A stretch of DNA of 64,000 bases from Siphlonurus alternatus (GCA_949825025.1 OX463788.1:26244069-26308068), one strand, 5' to 3'. Shown: positions 49,801 through 60,420, counted from the first letter of the stretch. A program made the numbers and translations. Notes: generated by a model from the letters alone, not told the origin.

Positions 49801-51533
49801 CTGATGTTACCTTCCCCTTAATTCATTTTTTTATTCTTTACTTCTTGTGCCCATGTATATGAAAATTTTCACTTCTATTAAAGGGGTACCAAAGTGAATA
49901 CTTTTTTTACATATTCGTGCAGCTAAGAATTATTCTGATATCCCTGTGACTCAATATTTTCGTACATTGCCTAGTTATTTTAAAATTAATTATTTAATTT
50001 GAAAAGTGAGTTCTTTGGCCGTTGATTGATTCAAGTCGGTGCGCGCCCGCAGCAGCCACTGATTCGACGAGAATTTCCCGCGAATCATGGGAACCTCCTC
50101 CAGCCCCTTTCTTGTCGTATCACCGGCCGCTGCGGACGCGCATCGGCTTGAATCAATCAACGGTCATAGAACTCACTTTTCAAACTAAAGAATTAATTGT
50201 AAAATAACTAGGCATTGCACGAAAATATTGAGCTACAGGGATGTTAGAATAATTCTTAGCTACCCGAATATGTAAAAAAAGTATTCACTTTGGTACCCCT
50301 TTAAGTCTTTTGAAGTAATTTCATTTCAATATATAATATTCAATATCAATGGCTTCATATTGTAAGGCCAATCTCATTTCTTACTTCCCTCCTGCATTCA
50401 TATGTTCGTTACAGTTTTTTTGTGCTCTTGAAGTGCATGATTAGATGTCCCCAACAGCAGAAATGAGAGAAAAAGAAAGAACTATTTTATATAAATTTTC
50501 TCAAAAAGGCTTTTTGCAGAAAAATACCACAAATAATATCTTTACCTCAAGACGGTATGCAGATTAAGATTAACAAGACACAAGTATAATTTTTGCATTG
50601 CTACAGGTTTGCCAATAAGAGTCTCCGCACACAGCTCTACTTTGTTACCTATGAGTCCGAAGGTTTCCTTCGTTCATTATTTATGAAATTAATTAAGTTC
50701 ATATTATTAATTTTTTCAAGGCCAATTCTGATATAAAACAAAAAATACTTGCTAAATATTTTCATGAATACACAACATTTTACTATTCTACACAAGTCTC
50801 TGCTATGTATCGTTACGGAAAAAGGTCTTTTGTTCCTTTACTGTGTAGTTGGCAAACCAGTAACACACAAAAATTATTACTTTTTTCCAATCATATTATT
50901 CTGCATTATTCCTCGATGGTTGAGAAATATTTATCATATTTTTCCGGCTGAAAACAAAGTTGCTAGACCATTAGGGAGAAGCCTTTTTGAGGAATAAATT
51001 TATCAATGTATTTTTTAAATTTATAGCTTGTAGCACATTTGATCAATTCACACACTTAGAAAGCTAAAAAAATCACTAAGAAACTAGAATATATATTATA
51101 TTTTTTTACAATGAGCCACTAATTTATTATCATCAAATCAATTTCACGCTATGTGCAAGAGGCAAGAAATTAGATATGGCTTACAATATGTCAATATATG
51201 AAAGGTATTGCGGTGCAAACTGGCATATAAAGCATTACATGGAAAGAAAAATTTACGATTTGTTATTTCTCTTCATTGATAATAACCTGTAGTGAAAATG
51301 GTTTATAGCCCATTTGCACAACAGGGCCTCGTACATAAATGTCTGAAATGCTTATAATTTTGGTTTATAGAATAATATGTATTCATTTTCCATCCACAGA
51401 TATTCCAATCTTGCATACCGTCACTGCCAAAATTACATTTCAACAGTTTGCTTTCCGCTCAGACATTCCCCCTGAACTGTTTGAGATTCCGCCCGACTAT
51501 GAAGAGGATCCAACAAGGTTCCCGGACTTGTGA
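32786..51533 (+). CDS. ANKRD13C: ankyrin repeat domain-containing protein 13C orthologue
   Basis: Ten coding exons: 32786-32897, 33137-33178, 42336-42440, 42952-43083, 44193-44404, 44749-44880, 47058-47222, 48039-48188, 49234-49363 and 51400-51533. All introns are GT-AG and the phases close exactly at 437 codons plus stop. Residues about 7-90 form ankyrin repeats (HECVFSGNVRKLSSLL, NTPLHLAVMLG, GWSPLAEAISYGDR). The rest is the GPCR-chaperone domain of the ANKRD13 family, with FYMELKWDFQSW, RLDTTLVDF, ESRKRREHLSEED and the terminal EEDPTRFPDL. No ubiquitin-interacting motifs follow, which fits the C subtype. In mammals this protein sits on the cytosolic side of the ER and controls receptor biogenesis. 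The human protein is about 100 residues longer at the N-terminus; here the ATG at 32786 follows AT-rich sequence with no coding extension seen. Intron 2 is 9.2 kb and loaded with transposons. Confidence 0.95.
33290..33416 (+). mobile_element. short 5'-truncated LINE 3' end
   Basis: ATAGCAAAAGCTAAATAAAG at 33379-33398, followed by ATCATTTCATTTCATTT, is the same 3' signature as at 31345-31405. It is a small truncated copy in intron 2. Confidence 0.6.
33785..37706 (-). mobile_element. non-LTR retrotransposon with nearly intact ORF2, split by a hAT-like element
   Basis: The open frame runs on the minus strand from about 37706 to 35253 and resumes at 34045-33951 (stop), after the insertion. The C-terminal half of an apurinic-type endonuclease is present (GDFNLP, LDLIFS, TDH). 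The full reverse transcriptase follows, with NYRPIS, DFAKAFDRV, QGSVLGPLLF and catalytic YADD at about residues 552-555 of the 834-residue open frame. Then come the thumb and C-terminal region. The 5' end is cut inside the endonuclease. The architecture fits the CR1/Jockey group. The RT region has no internal stop or frameshift, unlike the other LINE copies here, so this insertion is younger. It lies antisense in ANKRD13C intron 2. Confidence 0.9.
34046..35252. mobile_element. 1.2 kb hAT-like non-autonomous element with GGATCCGGGATCC arrays
   Basis: The TIRs start CAGGGCTCGGTTCCG (22 of 23 bp match). Perfect 8-bp target duplications GTTGTAAT lie at 34038-34045 and 35253-35260. The left arm holds an array of about 123-bp units (34138, 34261, 34384); the right arm holds 82-bp units (34901, 34983, 35065). 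Both are built from GCGGAACC, GGATCCGGGATCC and CGAACGTTTTTCG words. The AT-rich centre (34470-34800) is non-coding. The arrays lack stops in several frames on both strands, producing spurious RDPGS-repeat open frames and a chimeric C-terminus on the LINE frame. Confidence 0.92.
37707..38452. other. intron 2 sequence, poorly resolved
   Basis: Contains a poly-G tract at 38040-38051. A stretch at about 37990-38070 loosely resembles the 14104-14263 MITE interior. Nothing coding is recognised. Confidence 0.4.
38453..38606. mobile_element. palindromic MITE, GCGATTCACGAAG family
   Basis: A 154-bp near-perfect hairpin with ends GGGCGCGATTCACGAAGCAG and GGGTGCGATTCACGAAGCAG. The inner CCACGTTTAGC words also pair. 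End sequence relates loosely to the CATTCACAAAG MITEs, a PIF/Harbinger-like pattern. Confidence 0.85.
38607..40013. other. intron 2 sequence, nothing coding recognised
   Basis: Two oligo-T tracts (38637-38655, 38937-38959) and AT-rich sequence. Around 39588-39620 GCGGCGGGCTGACCGGGGGG resembles part of the hAT-like element at 40794-41684. Confidence 0.45.
40014..40398. mobile_element. foldback MITE with TAGTCCCATTTGATTAACAT arms, copy 1
   Basis: Complementary arms of about 180 bp flank a centre containing AATAGGGCTTTCCCATG. The same family as 49441-49805. Confidence 0.85.
40794..41684. mobile_element. 891-bp hAT-type non-autonomous element
   Basis: TIRs begin CAGTGGCGGCTCGTGGG, a classic hAT end. 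Perfect 8-bp target duplications CTGTCTTT at 40786-40793 and 41685-41692. The interior mixes an AT-rich part and a GC-rich part with repeated AATCACAG words. No transposase frame. In ANKRD13C intron 2. Confidence 0.93.
43172..43268. mobile_element. 97-bp hairpin MITE in intron 4
   Basis: CTGCCAGATGTAAAAGTAGA faces the complement of CTGGCCAGATATAAAAGCAG across a short loop. Confidence 0.65.
43296..43622. mobile_element. foldback MITE in intron 4
   Basis: Ends ACACCCAATGCCAAATCTAA in inverted orientation, with about 50 bp of near-perfect arm and weaker pairing further in (GAGTTACTCG-type and GATTGACAGCAC blocks). Confidence 0.8.
43790..44060 (+). mobile_element. tRNA-derived SINE
   Basis: The head at about 43793-43857 reads TTTGGTGTAGTGGTTAGTAC (A box), an anticodon stem CTTGG/CCGAG with loop CTCTCGT (anticodon CTC, tRNA-Glu-like), then CGGTTCAAATCCC (B box). 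A body of about 180 bp follows. T-stem pairing is damaged, so this is a SINE rather than a working tRNA. It lies in ANKRD13C intron 4. Confidence 0.7.
44430..44509 (+). ncRNA. near-perfect 80-nt hairpin in intron 5
   Basis: Arms of 33 nt starting ACACTCCATTTGAATAAAAA pair with only two mismatches around a 14-nt loop. The size is within the pre-miRNA range but the arms are long and almost perfect, as in a tiny palindromic MITE. It begins only 26 bp after the exon 5 donor. Confidence 0.5.
45172..46515. mobile_element. 1.34 kb foldback element in intron 6
   Basis: Nearly complete inverted repeat with arms over 600 bp, centred near 45905 (TTCGTAAACT and partner). The outer ends are GTCAGTAAAAGTGGAACAC-like. 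The left arm carries about 107 bp (about 45230-45336) absent from the right arm, apparently a later insertion. Confidence 0.85.
46763..46808. repeat. A-rich tract in intron 6
   Basis: Over 30 A residues followed by GAAAAGAAAAG. Confidence 0.9.
47862..47884. repeat. (AAT)n microsatellite in intron 7
   Basis: About seven AAT units. Confidence 0.9.
48731..48775 (-). ncRNA. candidate hammerhead-like motif, left half of palindrome
   Basis: Mirror copy of 48787-48830; one base change shortens stem II to GCAT/ATGC. Confidence 0.25.
48787..48830 (+). ncRNA. candidate hammerhead-like motif, right half of palindrome
   Basis: CTGAAGA core, one extra A, stem II GCATC/GATGC with a 5-nt loop, GAAA, then CGTT. 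Stem I is weak (TGA with TCA plus A-T pairs after one mismatch). Same layout as the motif at 4701-4745. Confidence 0.3.
49441..49805. mobile_element. foldback MITE with TAGTCCCATTTGATTAACAT arms, copy 2
   Basis: Same arms and the same GGGCTTTCCCATG centre as 40014-40398, but clearly diverged. In ANKRD13C intron 9. Confidence 0.82.
49882..50300. mobile_element. 419-bp TTAA-flanked foldback MITE
   Basis: TIRs start AGGGGTACCAAAGTGAATAC. TTAA at 49878-49881 and 50301-50304 is the target duplication, as for Kolobok or piggyBac elements. The centre is GC-rich (GGTGCGCGCCCGCAGC and partner). In intron 9. Confidence 0.82.
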
Positions 51534-52934
51534 CCCCCCTGCCCCTGTTGTTGCTGGTTCATCTTCCCCTCATTTCCCCTGTGTCCCTCGTGCTTCTCGT
51601 TCGTTGACTATGACGAGCCTGACTCCATCAGCTAACTGAGGCCGTGTAGCCATTGTAGACATGTCAGTCCTTGGCACTGCACAGCACGAGAGATGCCAGC
51701 CACGCCAGTCCTCTTTCCTCAATGTGCAATATCGCAGTGTTTGCAGCAGTATTTCTTTTTTTTTATCAACACAACAATAGTATTAATAACTGTTAAATGT
51801 ATAATATGTACACATAGTGTAGAAGGGTAATTTTGTACAAGTCTTTTGTCAGTTGATCTGGCTGAAATTTCACAATATTTAGTGCATTCAGTTGTGTTAT
51901 GGCTGCTATATATATTTTTATATAGTTCTGCTTGGTGTATTATACAATTTAACTTAAATATCTGTGATTTTACTAAATATTGTGCAGTCTTAGCTGTTTA
52001 TAAATTTGGCATAGCAAGAGGCTTGTACTGTAATTTAATATGGCTTTAAAGAGTAAAAGATAATAGATTATCAAGAGTAGTGACAGTTTTACTCTACTGT
52101 ACTCAACTGCATTGTCATATCTTAATTCAAGTTTTACAAGAGAGCTGAAAATAGATTTTTTTTTTTTCTTTTTTTATTATTATTGGAGATTTGAGAAACT
52201 TGTTTGGAATGTTCTCTAGGAGTATTTGGCAGCTCAAGACAGTTGAAACGTTACTCCTGTTTGCTCTGCTTGTTAGTGCAACTCTTAAACATAGAGAAAG
52301 ATATGCATTTTATTTTATTATTTCTTTTACTGAGCCCATGAACCCTGTTGTAGGTTACTAATTTTATTTTATTTATTTGGAACAACTGGTTATACATACA
52401 ACATGGTTCACGTCAGACACTGAAAACAAACAAAAATAAAAAAATAGCATAATTAATATAAATTTTAACCATTTATAAATAAAATGAAAAAAAAAAGGTC
52501 AATTGCTGGGGGAAGGGAGAGGTTGTCGACATCCCAAACTAGTGTTAAAGTCTACCGAAACCCAAACCTTTTCTTTTTACACTGCATGACAATGTCCACA
52601 AAGAGATCAGAGGTAACGTTTCATTTTGTCCTGAGGGGATAAGGTCACTGCAAAACAAGCTTAAAGATTTTGGCATAACGTTTTTATAATTTGTGATCTG
52701 CTGGATTGTGTACGCTCATCTGCAGTGACCACTATCAATATGCCATACCTTGCAATATTCTGTACCAGACCATGCTTCTTTTCTCTTGCGAATCAAAATT
52801 ATTGGCTTAACTCATGGTTGCTGTGTCACTTTTGATGTCACGAACGAGCGGTTTTACCAATCAAAAAGTTTGTTGCCAAATTCTTATTCTTGGTATATTC
52901 TTTCTGAATTATTTTGATATAATTTATAAATAAA
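51534..52934 (+). other. ANKRD13C 3' untranslated region, extent uncertain
   Basis: Follows the stop at 51533. AATAAA hexamers occur at 52478-52483 and 52929-52934. AT-rich with no coding potential. Which signal is used cannot be told. Confidence 0.4.
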
Positions 52935-53123
52935 ATTTTTTGCAAATTTTCATAATTTTTATACAAACTGTTGATTAACAATGTTCAACTTTGCTACTCT
53001 CTTGTCTAATTTTTACATTCTTTAGACTCTTTAGATTCATAAAAATTCATTTACAGGGTATATTCCTTCAATACACACACACTATTGATTATCAACGTCA
53101 TAGCTTGTAAGATGTAACAGATT

Positions 53124-53347
53124 CAGGGTCGGTCTGGCCAAAATAGCAAGTACGCAATTGCAGGCCTTGGTCTGATGTATATGTACTAGCCCCCTTTGAC
53201 CTCCCTTGGCCCTTAAAAAGATGAAAATGAGAAAAAAATTGTGTCTGTAGTGTGTGTTTGTAGCCTCGCCCCCTCCTCCCCTGAATGAAGTTCCAGACTC
53301 TTCGAGCCTCATTGCGTAAAGGGTCCTTGAGTCCCAGACTGACCCTA
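53124..53347. mobile_element. possible 220-bp hAT-type MITE
   Basis: The left end CAGGGTCGGTCTGG faces the complement of AGGGTCAGTCTGG. Flanks do not show a clear 8-bp duplication. Confidence 0.5.
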
Positions 53348-53594
53348 AAATGACGAAAAGGAAAGAATATGGAGTAGCCTCTTAGTTGCTACATTCCCTA
53401 GTGCCATCTTACCATTAAGTTTTATTCTATCTATTTATACTTTTCTTTTCTTATTTATTAATGTCTTGTATTGTTTCAAATCTATTCACTTTTGGTTTTT
53501 CTGTATGAAAAACAGCATCCACTTTTGATTTTATTATTTTTTTTTCTTCATGCAATTGAAAAATATGTGTACATCAAGGACAATTTTTCTTACA

Positions 53595-53820
53595 TTAAAA
53601 AAAAAAAAAAAAAAAAAAATTGTTAACATGGAAAAATTGCATGTAAATACTGTATAATATAAATTTTTGCATTATTATTTTTTGTTAAATATAATATATT
53701 TAGTAATTAATATATCATTCTAAGAGGCTACTTTAAATATATTTGTAATTCGTCATATTTGCTAAGTGAGTTCATTGTGACTTTTAATTTTTTAGAATTG
53801 TAACAAAATCTGTAAAAAAG

Positions 53821-53862
<42 letters not shown>

Positions 53863-53905
53863 AGAGGGGAAGTCTGCTGCAGCCTGCAAAAAAAAAAAAA
53901 AAAAA
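53595..53905. repeat. three poly-A tracts
   Basis: A-runs at about 53597-53619, 53821-53860 and 53887-53906. They may be tails of processed or retrotransposed sequence, or simple repeats. Confidence 0.85.
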
Positions 53906-53906
53906 A

Positions 53907-56437
53907 GTGCTCAGAGGAGTTTTATATTATAACAAGTACAATCAGAGGCAATTTTGTAATGAAATGTCTTTCCTAGCAAGTCTTATATTCTTAACAATCG
54001 GGACACATTATCATAAAGATTAATATAATCTTGAAGATAACAGCCCCCTTATAGTAAGATTCCAAGAATCATGTTTTGTAATTAAAATATAAATGTAATT
54101 TAAATCCCAATAATTTGTAATTGATTTAATTTAATTTTCTTTTATTATTTGTTTGGGAGCTTGTTTTGTTAAAGAAAAGCAATCCTTACTATATCACATA
54201 TTATACAACACAAGCACCATTGATTTGAACACCATTAATAAATAAATGGGTCTGAAAGATACCATATTATAGATAAGATCACATACCATAAGAGGCAGAA
54301 AGGTACCTCAATAAAACCTGATTTTCCTCATTAATTACTAAATGTAAGGTTTAGGGCAAGTTCATGGAACATGGGAGCCTCCAAATCAATGACAATATTT
54401 AATTATGTAAAAAAAGGAAGAAAAGGAAAGTAAAAATTATATTGGATCATTATTTCAGATAGTCCCAGTCATTTAAATATGTGTCTTCACTTGCTCTTTA
54501 CCATTTTGTTTGATTTTTACAGTGTACATTGTTGGGGGTGGGAGGAAAGCAGAAGGGTCATACAAATTCTTCAGTCCCTTAATCACGGCATTATTGAGAG
54601 TTTAATTAAGTTACACGGCATATTTTCTGGGATAATTTTTGAAAAAATTATTGCATAATAGCAATTTTTTATTTTTATTCGTGGCATTTTTTTATAATTA
54701 ATTTTATATATTGTTCCTCATCTGGAATAATGAGCTATCTGCTATATCAGATGAATGCAAGTATGAGCAATAAAGCTCATTCAACTGAAATAGCAGATAG
54801 CTCATCATTACACACAAGATCGTGGCAGTCACGTAGCTCATTATTCCTGACTCCTGACAAGGATTGATATGAAAGCATCATCTATACTGTTTAGCTCCGT
54901 AGCTCCTATTTTTGTAATCGTTTTGAGTTGCAAATAAATAATGCAGGGCCAAATTTATGAAGAAGTACAACTGCATGGTGTGAATATTAAGTTAAGATAA
55001 GCCTCACATTGCTTTAGAAAGTTTACACACACAATAACCTGCTCATTGACATGCTTATGTAAAATAATATTTTTATTAGATTTTTTTTTATTTTCAGATA
55101 ATATATTTATTAGGAGGCTCTGGAGGCTATGTTTACTATTTTGTAATTCTTCACACAAAACTAGATCGTATTTGTATACCTGATATTTTACCTACTGATA
55201 GGGGATGTAGAGGAGAACATTTTAAATTTTTTTCATAATTTTTATGAATGGGATTTTTTTAGCATTGGGCCAGCTGATCCGTATTATCTCTACCTTAAGC
55301 AAAAATTATACCAGTGGGATGTGAATAATTAAATCAAGTTACTATTTTGTTTGGAAGCAACGTTGGGGAGGGGGGGGGAGGGTCAAAAAAGAAATGTTCA
55401 GCCCAGTATTTTGTACAAAAGAGAGTGCAATTTCCTATACTGTAATAAAAATACTAGTCATGTGCTAAATTATACAAATAAAATTTATTTAAATCAGTGA
55501 CACAGAAAATAGAATAAATATAATGATAACTGTTATTAGTTGTTAATTAATGATTTAGAACAGACGTGAAAGTTTAATTTATTGATATAGAGAGAAGCTG
55601 TTTTAATACCAGACTAATTTTATTCAGTGAATAACACAATAGTGTTATTATTTTTAAACATCTAGGTAATTAACAAACCTTAAATTTAGCCATCAATTGC
55701 AGCTTTTTGCAGCTTTCTTGTATTGTTTCATTGTGTAAGAGTCTTATTATTTTATGGTGCATTTTTTTAACATGTATTTGTAAGGTGCTATATAATTAAT
55801 TAAAATCTTGTCGGAAAATGCAAGCTTTGTTCTTGTTCGAATAAACTACTTATTTTATTCTACAGAAGATTAAATTTTTGTGCATATATATTTTTTTTTT
55901 TTAAATATTTCTGGTAATATGTCAAAACCTTGATCTGTTCAGTAAAAAACAAAAACAGTTTTCATCAATTTTGTTTCTTTTCATTACTCTCCAGCACAAC
56001 TTCAGTTAAATTATAAGATTGAATATAGCATTAATTTCAGTTGTCACAATGACTAATAAAACTTGCTATAATTATGATTTCAATTTACTTCAATGCAATT
56101 GGTCAGTTAATTACAAGCGTACCCTATAAATACTATTATTGCAAATATATATTGCTAATATTTTATTATAAACTTTTCATATTGAATGAACCTAAGCTAA
56201 AATTTTGATCACACCATAGAACATTATTGGTATGTGTGTTTCGTCACAAATGAATATAAAGCTTATCTCAAGATTGCTCCAAATTAAACGACTAGCTCAA
56301 CTTTATTACGATACCGAGTTGATCATTTTAACTATAAATAGAAAATCTCATTATTCCCATACACTATATGAGTCATTATAATGATTAAATATAGTACCCC
56401 TATATGGGCATATTTGAGAATATATCGGAGAAACTTA
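53907..56437. other. intergenic sequence
   Basis: AT-rich. Contains a small inverted repeat TGAGCTATCTGCTAT (54731-54745) with its complement at 54789-54804. One arm of the 62461-62773 element lies at about 55150-55270. No gene recognised. Confidence 0.55.
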
Positions 56438-56837
56438 TCCGTGTTTTTTAAGAAAATCTACGAGTCCAGATCTGGCGGAAGTCGTCACTCATCCCGCCTT
56501 TCTACCGCCACCAGCAAGAGTCCTCTTTTTTTTATCGCTCCCGCGTGAGTGATCAACCAGATATATCCGATATGTTGCGGCTCTGTGAGAAATATTAGTT
56601 CAACTGTTTTTTTAAATATTTGATGGACTGCATGGGTGTGTGACGTCTTTTCCTTTATCTGTGACTTATCTGTCGGAGAAGACAGATTTATTCTCAAATG
56701 TGCCCTAGATGTTACCACCAAAAGCTGAATTCGGGCAAATAAGCAAAAACAATGAGCAAAACTAGTTTTGAGCATCGGCCGGTTGATGAGCCAGATGAGC
56801 ACAACCCGAGCGAAAAGCTGAAATTTGGACATGAAAA

Positions 56838-57360
56838 TTAAAAAGAGTTACATATCGGACTTGTGTTCTTTTGAGGCAAAAAGGAAAAAAAAAAATGAAC
56901 CGTTTTCGAGCTCCAGAATCAGCAGTTATACCGCCTGAAAGAAATTGTTTTTATTGCAACCCTCGATTAATTACAAGTTTGGCTACACAATTTACCTCAA
57001 GCCTTCATCCCACATGAGTAATGTGGAGACTGTGGCACACGTCCAGCAGTCGGATTTCCAGTTCATGTTGTTCAGCATCGCCGGTATGACGGACTCGATG
57101 GTAGCGGTGCCTGGGTGATACGCTTCTTGAGCTCCCTGCTTCCTGTTTACAACGCCAATGCAATGGTAAACGATGATGCTCATGACGAGATGAAGACTTG
57201 AGGTAAATTGTGTATGTGTAGCCAAACATGTGTATATATAGTCAATCAAGGGTTGCAATAAAAACAATTTATTTCAGGTAACTGCTGATTCTGCGGATTT
57301 GGAACTTGAATTTTTTTTTTTCCCCCTTTTCGTCTCAAAAGAAGACAAGTCCAAACAATT
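56838..57360. mobile_element. inverted duplication around a GC-rich spacer
   Basis: Arms at about 56838-57010 and 57183-57360 match in inverted orientation (e.g. TGTTTTTATTGCAACCCT and partner, TTTACCTCAAG and partner). The 175-bp spacer is GC-rich with long open frames on both strands, including a minus-strand frame with GTATIESVIPAMLNNMNWKS. That frame ends at a GTAAAT donor-like site. I do not recognise the protein. The spacer could be a captured exon. Confidence 0.6.
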
Positions 57361-57417
57361 AACTCTTTTTAATTTTTAAAAATGTTAAAATTTCAGCCTT
57401 AATTTTATGCAAAAGGG

Positions 57418-57535
57418 TTCTAGGACAATTTGCCACTTGACAATTTGTTCCGACAATAATTATTTACCTGGACAATTTGCAACTAAGTTGAACAGTTCGC
57501 TACTCGGACAGTTTGTTATCAAGGACAATTAATTG
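57418..57535. repeat. interspersed GGACAATTTG repeats
   Basis: Imperfect copies of GGACAATTTGCCACT-like words recur about every 25-35 bp. Confidence 0.5.
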
Positions 57536-58650
57536 AATTGACTATATATATATACTCGGAGTACTCGGAAAATTCAATACCCTAGCTAATATGAAAAGTT
57601 TTTACTGACTTTTTTTTTTAAATTTCGATATTTTCCTTCTGAAATTCACATGGTTCTTACATTTTTTATTATAAGTTACAAGAACTTTAATAGGAGAATG
57701 AAAAAACAAACAAAAAAATTAAATTCACATAATATATATGCAGAAGTCGTTGTAATAATTTGTTTGTCTAAAATAGTCACAGTTGAAGAATTTTGATATA
57801 ATAATAATAACTGCAATGTTTATTGAGCAGAAAATACAATACAATTAATTATATATACAAACATCATTGCCCATGCAATAATAAAATTATTTTGCGCAAA
57901 GGGTGACAGAAAAGGCAGAACCCATGCACAGCAAAAGTGATTATTCACCCAACATACAAAATCAGAAAATTAAACTACTTCGTCAAATAATACAACAATA
58001 GAAAACAACAAAAAATTAATATTTAATAATATAATATATACAATACGGGGGAAATTAACGTTAAATATTACATGTCATAACAAATATTTCCTTATATATG
58101 AAATTCAAATGTACAATGTTATTTATTATTTCTCACAAAAGTTCATTTTATGCTCTTATCAGAGATAATGCATATTTATATATATAAATAAATATAAATG
58201 TATACTTATATATCTAAATTAATTGTACCTAATTTGAACAGATTGAAATAATTGAAACAATTTAAAATAATCGCCGATATATATGTTATCAATATATAAT
58301 ATAAATACTTTTAGTTTGGGCATCTTAATTGTTTTAAGTTCAGAAGAATTTGGAGAGACGATCGATCAAGATAAATCTACAAAGTGATTTCTTGATTAAA
58401 AAAAATATATGTATAAGGGAATTAATCAACAATTAAAATAGCAATGAAAATTAAAAAATAAATATGAACAAAATATCAGTACATATAATTGTATCTTAAT
58501 TTTAAAAGAAAAAATTGTTTTGACCTTAATTATTACACGGAACAGCTTCAAAAACTATAGAAACTGCAAAGAGTTATTTTGTCATACTATTTTTATTTAT
58601 TTATTTATTTTATTTCACCCACATATATACATATTGTACAGAAGACACAA

Positions 58651-58967
58651 TGGAGTATTGTCCTCAATTTTTTTTATTGCAGAAATGGATAGAGGGTGAA
58701 AAGTTATGCTACCCTGATTTTTTTCCGATTTTTTAGAGCCCGGGAAGTATTTTTAAAAAATTATTGAAAGTCCTATTTGTGACGTCACGCGGCGTCAAGT
58801 CCTATCTTTTTCTTAAGGAGCGGCGTCTTGTGACGTCGCAAAAAGAACTTTCAATAATTCTTTAAAAATAGTTTCCGGGCTCTAAAAAATCTGAAAAAAA
58901 TCAGGGTAGCATAACTTTGCACGCTCTATCCATTTCTGCAATAAAAAAAATTGAGGACAATACTCCA
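58651..58967. mobile_element. 317-bp foldback MITE
   Basis: TIRs start TGGAGTATTGTCCTCAATTT, with arms of about 140 bp. Centre holds GTGACGTCACGCGGCGTC, a CRE-like palindrome. Confidence 0.85.
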
Positions 58968-59120
58968 TAACAAGAGGGGTGCATGGGGATAACTAACAAT
59001 TAAAGCATCTGGCGACACTATATCACAAATAACTGTGGCAGTTATATCCTTTAATTAAATACACATTATATATATAAAAAAAAAAATTATAATTTGTTAG
59101 CAGTATGCCAAAAGTCACAC

Positions 59121-59131
<11 letters not shown>

Positions 59132-59191
<60 letters not shown>

Positions 59192-59220
59192 CATATATGT
59201 GTGTGTGTGTGTGTGTGTGT
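59132..59220. repeat. (TA)n and (TG)n microsatellite
   Basis: About 55 bp of TA, then ATACATATA, then about ten TG units. Confidence 0.95.
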
Positions 59221-59224
59221 AATA

Positions 59225-59680
59225 TACGCTTTTGATATTCTTTAGAGCCCCAAATAATACTAAAAAAATTAAAGGAAAAAATGTAGAATTTTTTAGATCT
59301 TATCTCACTGATGACCGTACTTATATAATATGTGGAAATAAAATTCAAAGATAATTATATAATCATTATTATTATACATATTCAGTTAAATCTGATAAAT
59401 TAAGGGTGCGATTAGGGATCATTGGGGGTGCCACAGGGTACAAAATTAGCCACCGATCTTTACGGAATAACCACAAATGATGACTTTTGTCAGAAAAAAT
59501 AGCAAGTGCTAAAATAGGCCAATTTGCTGACGATACTAATGTGCCATTGTTTTAGATAAAAATAATAAAGAACTCAGTAAAAAAGTTAATAATGCAGTTA
59601 AAGAATTAGAAAACTATTGTTTGCAAAATCGGTTAATACTGAACCGTAAAAAATATATATAGTTATATTCAGTTTCATAC
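59225..59680 (+). pseudogene. decayed LINE reverse transcriptase fragment
   Basis: Pieces GKNVEFFRSYLTDDRTYIIC, GVPQGTKLATDLYGI, an ADDTN catalytic remnant and NNAVKELENYC lie in order with several frame changes. Confidence 0.65.
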
Positions 59681-59827
59681 ACTACTAGAAGTGTACCCGA
59701 TCTCAGCCCGTTAATAAAATTAAGCTAAAATGTCAGTTTATTTTATATATCTATTTTATTTATTTCATTTTTTCTTTATTAAAATCCAACAATGATGCAT
59801 GTACAATTAATATAGTGATCGAGTGTC

Positions 59828-60028
59828 TTCACCAATAACCCCCATAATAACGACCGTAATAAGGGCTGTATCTACTATAATAGCCTCCATATGTTGGTCG
59901 GTTATAGTATCCAGCTAGGACTGTTGTAGGGCCTTGTATAGTAGCTACCAGGGTAGGGGTAATGTTCATGGTTGATATAGCCCGCGTCAGTAAAGGCAAC
60001 GAGAGCAAACAGCAGACCCAGGGCGATC
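59828..60028 (-). pseudogene. possible small secreted Tyr/Gly-rich peptide, frame broken
   Basis: On the minus strand an acceptor TGTCACTAG precedes a frame with a hydrophobic signal-like stretch (IALGLLFALVAFTDAGY), then INHEHYPYPGSYYTRPYN. About 60 bp later the Tyr/Gly-rich reading continues in the next frame (YYNRPTYGGYYSRYSPYYGR) and stops after GGYW near 59828. A single-base indel joins the two, so this is a pseudogene, a sequencing error, or a spliced gene misread by me. Its first exon is not found. Tyr/Gly-rich secreted peptides of this size occur as cuticle, adhesive or antimicrobial peptides in invertebrates. The role here is unknown. Confidence 0.45.
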
Positions 60029-60210
60029 TAGTGACATAAGTTACACAAAATTAAAAAAATGTAATTAATATGAGTCATAATTTTTTTAAAAACACGTTTT
60101 ATGTTGGCTTAATTAATTACTCGACTAATTTATGTTGAAATGACCATGATAACTCGCCCTGCATGGTTTGTCGTTCCGGGCTATAGCGTACAATTAAGTA
60201 AAAATATTTA

Positions 60211-60420
60211 TGGGTAAAGTATGGATTTTGTATGGTACAGTGTGGTGAAAGTATGGTTTTGTATGGTCTTGTATGGTCATGACAAATTTTATTGAAAAAT
60301 ATGTATGGTGAAAGTATGGGCAGCAATTTATTTTATTTAACGCACCCTGTGAACCATACAATGACCATGTACAATTTACTTCATAAAAACCTGTGACCAT
60401 CATATTTTACCCATACTTTC
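60211..60420. mobile_element. TGTATGGT-rich MITE
   Basis: Starts GGGTAAAGTATGG and ends with the near complement. Repeated TTTGTATGGTC words lie in the left half and their complements in the right. Confidence 0.6.

Noticed and set aside
56485..56832. 115-codon minus-strand open frame
   Set aside because: No family resemblance, no splice context and mixed low-complexity sequence; it may be chance in a GC-richer stretch.
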